From contig JBAJNK010000040.1 of NCBI GenBank assembly GCA_036881805.1, positions 1-9,554 on the forward strand: DNA of 9,554 nt, given 5' to 3'. Below, in pieces: positions 4,919 to 9,554 of this stretch. Every line of letters starts with the position of its first letter. The stretch's first letter is position 1. The translations under genes were made by a program, and so were the position numbers. The notes under the pieces are model-generated. The model did not search any database. It saw nothing but the letters and a program-made list of their open reading frames with translations, and had not been told where the DNA came from. The stretch comes from JANQLC01 sp036881805 (GTDB taxonomy: Bacteria; Bacteroidota; Bacteroidia; Flavobacteriales; JANQLC01).

Positions 4919-5270
4919 TGTAAGCTTTTCTGATCATTTTAAATATTGGCCCCGGATAACGCTCTTTCAATTCTTCTACGAATGAGGATTCCAAGATGTC
5001 TCGAAACCGCTCACAATCTTCCACTCCAGAACGGAAATAGTCCTCGAAGTCGCAGTAAAATGACTTCTCTACATCTTCGTTCCACTGCTGACAGTACCAG
5101 TTGTACAGAACCTTATCCAACACCATGGGGCGAAGCGGCATACACTTTTCTACAGCCCAATGCACGCACCAATCGAAAAAAGATTTCATGCGATAGTTAT
5201 CCCATCCCCTGTAGCTCAGCTCGCCGAGCGCATAGCGTAGAATTTCATTTTGAGTCATCTCTCGTTTCAT
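4890..5270 (-). CDS. Hypothetical early phage protein
   Basis: A 126-residue, tryptophan- and tyrosine-rich acidic protein I cannot assign. I chose the ATG at 5270 because it forms a 4-base ATGA overlap with the stop of the upstream ATPase gene, the pattern used throughout this operon; a start at 5309 would add 13 residues but overlap by over 40 bases. Visible segments are NEILRYALGELSYRGW, SFFDWCVHWAVEKCMPLRPM, then VLYNWYCQQWNED and FEDYFRSGVEDCERFRDILE. This is an all-helical pattern with three cysteines and no obvious metal site. Adjacency suggests it may partner the RecA-fold ATPase encoded just upstream; that is inference. Confidence 0.6.
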   Translation of the reverse strand: MKREMTQNEILRYALGELSYRGWDNYRMKSFFDWCVHWAVEKCMPLRPMVLDKVLYNWYCQQWNEDVEKSFYCDFEDYFRSGVEDCERFRDILESSFVEELKERYPGPIFKMIRKAYNAKIHGENS

Positions 5271-5917
5271 AGCTCTGTTTTTTTGGTCGATTTCTCTCCA
5301 ACACCCCAATACTCACCGGCACCCTCTGGCCATATCACATACGGCTTTTGAGAACCCCCGAATCTGCTGATGGGGAAGGCTTTAAAGCCCTCTATGCGGA
5401 TTTTTATGTCCGCATAGTAGCGCGCGCTGTTGGCTGAGCGACCCATGGGCTTATTTCCGTCTGCGTGGCTTATAAACAGGATATTTTTTCCTCTGGCTTT
5501 GAACTCGTCACAGAAGAATGCGAAACTCAATGCATTCAGCTTTGCGAACTGAAAACTGTCTATAATCACAAAATTAGCGCTGCGGCGCTTGCGTAGGCGA
5601 ACGGTCAAATCCGTCATTGACTCTTGCTGTAATTGAACGGGGTAGGAATTTTCCCCGGTTAGCCCGTTGCGGATTGTAGCCAGGCGAAGCGTCTGGCCGA
5701 TTCCTTCTTCTAAGCTGTTATACATGACTTTTCCATACTCGGCCAAATAGTTCGACAGCTGCATGAGAAAACTCGTCTTGCCATTGCCAGACTCTCCCCA
5801 AATAAGCCATACGCAGCCCTTGGACGGACTGCCGACCAGCTCGTAAAACGGCCCCTTGAAGGGGTAGCCATCGAACTGCATGGCTTTTAACTCTTTAACA
5901 GAGACGGCTCTTTTCAT
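5267..5917 (-). CDS. RecA-fold P-loop ATPase (RadA/KaiC/DnaB-like, phage)
   Basis: A 216-residue protein with one RecA-like ATPase core. Walker A is GESGNGKTS (41-49) after strand VWLIW; a catalytic-glutamate segment MYNSLEEG lies at 65-72, as in RadA/KaiC-type proteins (VxYxSxEE); Walker B is FVIIDS (116-121); FISHADGNKPMGRSA (148-162) matches the loop region after strand 4 of this superfamily, followed by YYADIKIRI. Nothing outside the core is visible, so it is a minimal single-domain form, much shorter than RadA or DnaB. It likely binds ATP and DNA during phage replication or recombination. It starts in an ATGA overlap with the muB-like gene, so this phage expresses two different P-loop ATPases in tandem. 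Fold call is sure; precise role is inferred. Confidence 0.8.
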   Translation of the reverse strand: MKRAVSVKELKAMQFDGYPFKGPFYELVGSPSKGCVWLIWGESGNGKTSFLMQLSNYLAEYGKVMYNSLEEGIGQTLRLATIRNGLTGENSYPVQLQQESMTDLTVRLRKRRSANFVIIDSFQFAKLNALSFAFFCDEFKARGKNILFISHADGNKPMGRSANSARYYADIKIRIEGFKAFPISRFGGSQKPYVIWPEGAGEYWGVGEKSTKKTEL

Positions 5918-6831
5918 GGGCGTTTGTATAGGTTTAAATCATCATTTGATCCACGATTAAAGGCATCGACAAGTCGTCTCACGCGGCGTAAATCCCTACC
6001 ACATTCATTATAAATCTCTTTTATCGACTTTTTATCCTGCACGCCATTGACCGAACAGACTTGCACGACATCGGAAAAACTCAAGCCGTCTAACTTGAAG
6101 GGCTTACCGCCGATGCGAGACCAGACTTCAGGGTATCCTTTTTTATCTCTTTTTAAGCCGAACTCAAGCCGTTTGCGCAAGTAATCAGTTGCGCATAGAA
6201 TGATTGCGCATCGGTTTTCTAAATGGTTGTAAAGAGTGATAAAAAAGTATAAAACCACGTCTTTTAACTTGTCAGCCTCATCCAGAATCAATATCGGACG
6301 ATCCTGTGTCTTCAGGCGCCGAACCGCTTCAGTCGTCATTTCCGCCATGGTTAAGCTACCAGGATTGACGCCTATTGTCCTGAGTAGTTCGCTTAAGAAG
6401 TATTTACGATTCCAATACTCATTGCAGCATAGTAGATATGATCGGCGGTGTTCTCCTGCATATTGCTTGAGACAGTATGTCTTGCCTGTACCCGCCCGAC
6501 CTATCACTGCAAACACGTCACTATGCTTCTGGGCGTCCTTGAGCAAAGCTGTCAGCAGCTTAAAATCGCGAGTCTGTACGCCCTTCCACTGCGTCTGCTC
6601 ATACCCGACTTGCGCTGCTACGTTGCGCCACATTTCTTCTGCTATCAGCTCCCAGCGATTGTTTAGCATCTGGCTGATTGTCGCAGAACTAACGCCATTT
6701 AAAGTTCTCGATGCCTTGCCCTGGCTATCGAACCGAGTCACATAAGCCATCAAAGCTTGTTTGATTTGCTCTTTGTCTTGATCTTTCATACCTTTGTTGT
6801 GTTTTGATTTTACGCTCTTGTGTGATTTCAT
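5914..6831 (-). CDS. MuB-like transposition ATPase (AAA+ target-DNA activator)
   Basis: Partner of the MuA-like transposase. In Mu, MuB is an ATP-dependent DNA-binding protein that selects target DNA and stimulates MuA. The 305-residue protein has a basic N-terminal tail, a helix-turn-helix region (about 36-60, with SRTLNGVSSATISQMLNNRW at 41-60), then an AAA+ core: Walker A GRAGTGKT (111-118), Walker B ILILDEAD (180-187), sensor 1 around ILCATD (211-216), a likely arginine finger in VWSRIGG (237-243), and a sensor-2-like GRDLRRVRRLV (278-288). Length is close to Mu MuB (312 residues). Its ATG lies 35 bases after the muA stop, with a hairpin in the gap. Met15 is another possible start. Direct order after muA is as in Mu. 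Confidence 0.92.
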   Translation of the reverse strand: MKSHKSVKSKHNKGMKDQDKEQIKQALMAYVTRFDSQGKASRTLNGVSSATISQMLNNRWELIAEEMWRNVAAQVGYEQTQWKGVQTRDFKLLTALLKDAQKHSDVFAVIGRAGTGKTYCLKQYAGEHRRSYLLCCNEYWNRKYFLSELLRTIGVNPGSLTMAEMTTEAVRRLKTQDRPILILDEADKLKDVVLYFFITLYNHLENRCAIILCATDYLRKRLEFGLKRDKKGYPEVWSRIGGKPFKLDGLSFSDVVQVCSVNGVQDKKSIKEIYNECGRDLRRVRRLVDAFNRGSNDDLNLYKRP

Positions 6832-6843
6832 AACTTTTGGTTT

Positions 6844-6868
6844 AGGAGCCTTTCGGGGCTCCTTTTTT
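6844..6868 (+). terminator. Rho-independent terminator facing against the early operon
   Basis: On the + strand, AGGAGCC (6844-6850) and GGCTCCT (6857-6863) form a 7-base stem with loop TTTCGG, followed at once by a T run to 6868. It lies between muA and muB, and the muA stop (6869-6867) overlaps the T run. It would end transcripts moving left to right, antisense to the early operon. On the - strand no T run follows the stem, so early transcription should pass. As a hairpin in the sense mRNA it may also affect muB translation or protect the message. Confidence 0.65.
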
Positions 6869-8915
6869 AATATCTACTGTATAAGTCTAACGGCTCCTCT
6901 TCGAGTTCCGTTAGATTAGCAATCGACTTCATTTCCGCTCCTACGGTAGCTGGCGCTACCTTATCTTGCTTCTTAGCGGCTTTGCAGCGCTTCTTGCCGA
7001 CTTTCGTCTTTTTGTTCCCCTCGATACCGGCTATACCGGGACTATTCAACCCATAATCCTCAGCACGCATGCCATGCTTCGCAAGTATCTCGTCCATCTC
7101 ATCCCGACGAGTAATGCGCAAGGCATTTGCAGCGTCTTGTATCTGACGAATGTATTTCGCCTCCCACTCGTCTTGGTCTTGAATTGCTCTGTATATTTCG
7201 ATTTTAGTCGTGGCCTCCTTTAAAAACCGCAAGCCCAGTGGAGTAAATTCATACATGTATATGCTGCTCATATCCTCTGGGTCGAACTTGATGTGTACTC
7301 TTTGGTCTATATGCCTGTTGAGCCATTCTAAGTCGGGCAGCCCGTCATCCTTGTAAACCATATATGTATAGGTTTGCTTTTGCTCGGTAAACTGAATCCC
7401 ATAGGGGGTAATAGTCACCGGTTTGGAGCGTTCTACAAAGAACCAATCCACCATATCCCAGATAGAAACCGCTGGCGCTTTTTCGTTTACGCTTTCCTCG
7501 TACATCTTGATTTTTGGAATATCAGTAGCAAAGTGCGGCGCCTCGTTCCACTGCTTACGCCGCTTAGCATAGATTTTTTTGATTTCCTCCAAACTGGGCA
7601 GTTTGTCCCTATTAGAGAGAATAAACTCCATATTCGCATGGCTTCTATCCGACTTGGCTGTGACGTTTTGCCCAGTAAAAAACCAGTCCTGCGCTAAATA
7701 CTGTTTCTGAAAGCGACCAAAGACGCTCTCAATCGTCTTGCTGTTGGGGTTATGCGGTTGCGTCTTAATAGCAATACGGCATATATTGTTTAAGAAGTTC
7801 CCGGTTTCTAACTTCTTATGTCCGCCTTGATTATCAACGCTAATCTGATAAGGCCTATGGCCAGCGTTTTGTATAGCCATTCTAAATGCCGAATACTGTG
7901 CCTTATAATTTTCCTGATGGCTAATATGGTAGCCCAGCAAAACTTCACTGTACGAGTCTATAACTTCATAGACTTGACAAGTTTTTATCTTACCCTCATG
8001 TAGATAGAAGTAGTTAAGTTTTGTCCCATCCCCGTACCACAAGGCATCTCTGCAACCGGGTAGCTTGGTACTGTGTTGGTAGACACCTCGTTTTTTAGCC
8101 TGTAGTTCGCCATAGCGATGTCCGTACCAAATCGACTCTATTTCAGGGGTGTATAGAAAATTGTATAGCGTTTTCTCCTCCTGAAGCAGCTTCCAGCCTT
8201 CGCGGGTGGCCTTCTCGTTATAGCACTCTAGCAAATGGGCGAGCGTGGGCACGCGCTTGACTTGATTGCCCCATCGGGCAAGCAACCACTGTTTAGCATC
8301 ATTGTTGACTTTTTCGGAGTTTTTATTGCCGAAATTTCTATGTATAAGCGATTTATAACCCATTTCCTTATACTCTTTTATCCCCGGCTTAAGACGCCGC
8401 ACGCTGCTGGGCAGCCTATGCGGCCATTGTTTTGTGTCGAGCTGACTTATCAAGCGGCTGGCCTCATCCCAGATGTCACTTGCTCGATTTTTGCCAAGTT
8501 TTCGACGAAAACTCCGTCTGTTGGCTACATAACGGATCACTGCGTTATAGATGCTGGCGTTTGCCGTGTATTCAGCTATCGTCTCTTTCGTAAGCCCTTT
8601 GCCACTATCGTATTCGTACTCTCTAAAAAACGTTTGTGCCTTAGTATCGAACTCCAAGTGTCGGGTGAGACCATTTTGCGCCGTCATTTTTTCCGGATCG
8701 CCGTACTTTTCTATGATAATCTTGCGGTACTTCGGCTGGATAGTAAGCCACTCTATAAGCGCTGGCCGACCCTTTCCGCCGCCCTTGCGCATTACGTTAA
8801 ATATGGCCCTGTGTCGGTAATGTTTATATTGGTGATAGGACATTATCCCTGCTTTATACAGCCAACCACCGTGCACGCAAAGCACCCCGTTATATTGCTC
8901 GTACCACGCCGCCAC
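6867..8915 (-). CDS. MuA-like DDE transposase
   Basis: Catalyses strand transfer in phage integration and replicative transposition. The 682-residue length is close to Mu MuA (663). The N-terminal part (about 8-75) is a winged-helix-like end-binding region with GVLCVHGGWLYKAGIMS and a GRPALIEW segment. The catalytic core (about 285-400) has DDE residues D296 (WYGDGT), D361 (SVDNQGG) and E396 (SKTIESVFGRF). A beta-barrel domain follows (about 495-560, ITPYGIQF ... RVHIKFDPEDMSSIYMYE). The tail is lysine-rich (634-652) and then acidic, and is likely where MuB contact occurs. The start is GTG at 8915-8913, directly after the TAA of a 35-codon ORF in the same frame; Met25 lies too deep in the conserved N-terminal domain to be the start. 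It heads the transposition genes and is intact. Confidence 0.93.
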   Translation of the reverse strand: MAAWYEQYNGVLCVHGGWLYKAGIMSYHQYKHYRHRAIFNVMRKGGGKGRPALIEWLTIQPKYRKIIIEKYGDPEKMTAQNGLTRHLEFDTKAQTFFREYEYDSGKGLTKETIAEYTANASIYNAVIRYVANRRSFRRKLGKNRASDIWDEASRLISQLDTKQWPHRLPSSVRRLKPGIKEYKEMGYKSLIHRNFGNKNSEKVNNDAKQWLLARWGNQVKRVPTLAHLLECYNEKATREGWKLLQEEKTLYNFLYTPEIESIWYGHRYGELQAKKRGVYQHSTKLPGCRDALWYGDGTKLNYFYLHEGKIKTCQVYEVIDSYSEVLLGYHISHQENYKAQYSAFRMAIQNAGHRPYQISVDNQGGHKKLETGNFLNNICRIAIKTQPHNPNSKTIESVFGRFQKQYLAQDWFFTGQNVTAKSDRSHANMEFILSNRDKLPSLEEIKKIYAKRRKQWNEAPHFATDIPKIKMYEESVNEKAPAVSIWDMVDWFFVERSKPVTITPYGIQFTEQKQTYTYMVYKDDGLPDLEWLNRHIDQRVHIKFDPEDMSSIYMYEFTPLGLRFLKEATTKIEIYRAIQDQDEWEAKYIRQIQDAANALRITRRDEMDEILAKHGMRAEDYGLNSPGIAGIEGNKKTKVGKKRCKAAKKQDKVAPATVGAEMKSIANLTELEEEPLDLYSRY

Positions 8916-9023
8916 TTACCCCTCGTATTCCTCGTTTGCTTTAATTGAATCAGCCCAAGGATTGTCTTTAATGACCTTCATGCGTACCTGTCCGAACTCC
9001 TCTTTTTCAATTAATTGAAGCAT
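8916..9023 (-). CDS. 35-residue ORF with a Bro-N-like start, upstream of muA
   Basis: The ORF runs MLQLIEKEEFGQVRMKVIKD then NPWADSIKANEEYEG and stops at TAA. The segment EKEEFGQVRMKVIKDNPW strongly recalls the opening of Bro-N / phage antirepressor domains (a NEEFGxVRxxxxDGxPW pattern), but the rest of that domain (the ...DVAxxLGY part) is missing, so this is either a remnant or a short protein of its own. It starts 3 bases after the stop of the upstream gene and ends directly at the muA GTG, in the same frame. It may simply couple translation to muA or be a true small protein. Too short for firm assignment; coding status is supported by tight packing and natural codon use. Confidence 0.5.
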   Translation of the reverse strand: MLQLIEKEEFGQVRMKVIKDNPWADSIKANEEYEG

Positions 9024-9026
9024 AAT

Positions 9027-9218
9027 TCATTGATTTTTAGATTGATATTCTTTTATTAATCGCTCGCGGTTTTTGATTATCGCTTCTAAGGCCTTCAATA
9101 CATCGTCTTTCCTACGTATCAATCTCACTTTGACACTGTCGCGTGATTTTTGAAGCATTCGAGCGGCTAATTCATAATCCCCAACGAGCATCCTGCTTTT
9201 GATTTCTTCGTAAGTCAT
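9027..9218 (-). CDS. Small Ner/Cro-like early regulator
   Basis: A 63-residue basic protein, MTYEEIKSRMLVGDYELAAR followed by a KSRDSVKVRLIRRKDDVLKA region and a charged C-terminal helix. The part YELAARMLQKSRDSVKVRLI reads as a compact helix-turn-helix. I chose ATG 9218 because the early promoter's start point is predicted near 9255; the upstream in-frame ATGs at 9251 and 9314 would be respectively at the transcript end or upstream of it. It is the first gene of the early operon and faces the CI-like repressor across the switch, the place of ner in Mu or cro in lambda, so a role in turning down repressor or early transcription is likely. That role is inferred from position; no named family is claimed. 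Confidence 0.6.
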   Translation of the reverse strand: MTYEEIKSRMLVGDYELAARMLQKSRDSVKVRLIRRKDDVLKALEAIIKNRERLIKEYQSKNQ

Positions 9219-9239
9219 ATCATTATTATATTTTACCTG

Positions 9240-9247
9240 TACCTTTG
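9240..9247 (+). promoter_or_regulatory. Candidate -7 box of the repressor promoter
   Basis: TACCTTTG matches the Bacteroidota -7 consensus TAnnTTTG at all fixed positions and lies about 40 bases before the repressor ATG, leaving a leader of roughly 34 bases. I see no good -33 TTTG at the standard distance, so the promoter may be weak or need activation. Its TTTG is part of the left arm of the operator-like repeat. Confidence 0.45.
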
Positions 9248-9265
9248 TCATATATTCGTGACAAA
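9244..9265. promoter_or_regulatory. Operator-like inverted repeat TTTGTCA-N8-TGACAAA
   Basis: A perfect 7-base inverted repeat centred between 9254 and 9255. Its arms overlap the TTTG of the + strand -7 box (9244-9247) and of the - strand -7 box (9265-9262). A dimer bound here would block both promoters or choose between them. The likely ligands are the CI-like repressor and the Ner/Cro-like protein encoded on either side. In Mu the matching region also serves as the transposition enhancer; whether this one does is unknown. Confidence 0.6.
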
Positions 9266-9293
9266 CATAGCGAGATAAATTGTGATATGCAAG
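9262..9293 (-). promoter_or_regulatory. Early-operon promoter (Bacteroidota type)
   Basis: On the - strand, a -33 element CTTG (9293-9290) is followed by 20 bases and then TATGTTTG (9269-9262), a full match to TAnnTTTG. Start of transcription is predicted near 9255, about 37 bases before the chosen start of the Ner/Cro-like gene. The -33 part lies inside the first codons of the repressor. Confidence 0.65.
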
Positions 9294-9554
9294 AAAAACC
9301 GATAAAATTTTCACCTGTTAAAGATCGAATCTTACAAGTAATTGATTTAAAAGGAGATAACCCGAATAAGTTCTATGTGAAATCCGGTGTCACGAGAGGT
9401 GTTTTAACGCAAAAGAACGGAATATCAGAGAAGAATATAGCGAGAATACTCGATACATATCATAACATCAATCCCGCTTGGCTGCTGACCGGTAAAGGAG
9501 AGATGCTGCTTAGGAGTTCGGATGGTTCAAGCAAGGTCGAGGAGCCCGCTGTGG
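9287..9554 (+). CDS. CI-like phage repressor, N-terminal part (3' truncated by window)
   Basis: Eighty-nine codons are visible. The N-terminal DNA-binding domain has VKDRILQVIDLKGDNPNKFY (11-30), a helix-turn-helix with SGVTRGVLTQ and GISEKNIARILDTYHNIN (about 33-62), and then PAWLLTGKGEML (63-74). This last motif closes the XRE-type domain of many Bacteroidota phage repressors, which usually carry an S24/LexA-like self-cleaving domain behind a linker; the visible SSDGSSKVEEPA fits such a linker. It probably represses the early promoter through the inverted repeat just upstream and keeps the prophage silent. It is divergent from the early operon, as the c gene is in Mu. The ATG at 9287 follows an AT-rich leader without a clear ribosome-binding site. 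Confidence 0.82.
   Translation, partial: MQEKPIKFSPVKDRILQVIDLKGDNPNKFYVKSGVTRGVLTQKNGISEKNIARILDTYHNINPAWLLTGKGEMLLRSSDGSSKVEEPAV

Noticed and set aside
6236..6745. A 169-codon open frame on the + strand opposite muB
   Set aside because: It is antisense to the AAA+ core of the MuB-like protein and shows no recognisable motif.
8235..8948. A 237-codon open frame on the + strand opposite the muA start region
   Set aside because: It is antisense to a clearly conserved transposase, the protein has no natural pattern, and it has no fitting neighbours; a shadow of muA.
9219..9314. Upstream extension of the Ner/Cro-like gene to the ATG at 9314 or 9251
   Set aside because: The first would run through the repressor start and the early promoter; the second lies at the predicted transcript start. 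The ATG at 9218 fits the promoter better.
9294..9554. A phage end or MuA end-binding sites near the repressor
   Set aside because: The repressor coding region is still open at the window edge, and no repeated 20-22 base sites were seen, so the end must lie further right.
1..9554. tRNA genes, CRISPR arrays or insertion sequences
   Set aside because: No cloverleaf-like sequence, no regularly spaced repeats, and no transposase other than the MuA type were found.

Overview
The window looks like part of a Mu-like (transposable) prophage of a Bacteroidota host, most likely a Bacteroidales gut species. Three things support this. The MuA-type DDE transposase, MuB-type ATPase, DUF3164, GemA-like and gpG-like proteins form a Mu family set. 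The protein style and the weak, A-rich ribosome-binding regions fit Bacteroidota. The candidate promoters carry the Bacteroidota -7 box TAnnTTTG. Neither phage end is visible; if the Mu layout holds, the repressor-side end lies beyond the right edge.

Layout, left to right. Positions 1-936 (+ strand) hold the end of a structural operon: a 5'-truncated gpG-like virion morphogenesis protein and a probable tail-terminator-like protein. Two bases later, and convergent with it, lies a small helix-turn-helix gene (1133 to 939, - strand). An AT-rich accessory gene follows (2131 to 1253, -), probably a DUF5677/HEPN-like moron. From 9218 down to 2252 runs a long, tightly packed early operon on the - strand. 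In transcription order it encodes a small Ner/Cro-like protein, a 35-codon ORF with a Bro-N-like start, MuA, MuB, a RecA-fold ATPase, two unknown proteins, a small frameshifted gene, DUF3164, a GemA-like protein, a DUF4406 nucleoside deoxyribosyltransferase-like protein, and two proteins that may act in replication. Many junctions are ATGA overlaps, so translation is probably coupled. At the right edge the CI-like repressor starts on the + strand and is cut off by the window.

The repressor and early operon are controlled from a compact switch at about 9240-9293. Two face-to-face -7 boxes each contain one arm of a perfect inverted repeat, TTTGTCA-N8-TGACAAA. This is a natural operator for choosing between lysogeny and transposition. 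Thirteen bases of this switch recur at the promoter of the helix-turn-helix gene at the other end of the early block. That gene may therefore be under the same control, or may act as a relay to late transcription in the way Mor and C do in Mu. Unlike Mu, the structural operon here runs toward the early operon, not away from it.

All family calls come from reading the translated sequences; no database search was run. The least certain parts are the roles of the short hypothetical proteins, the moron and the regulatory sites.
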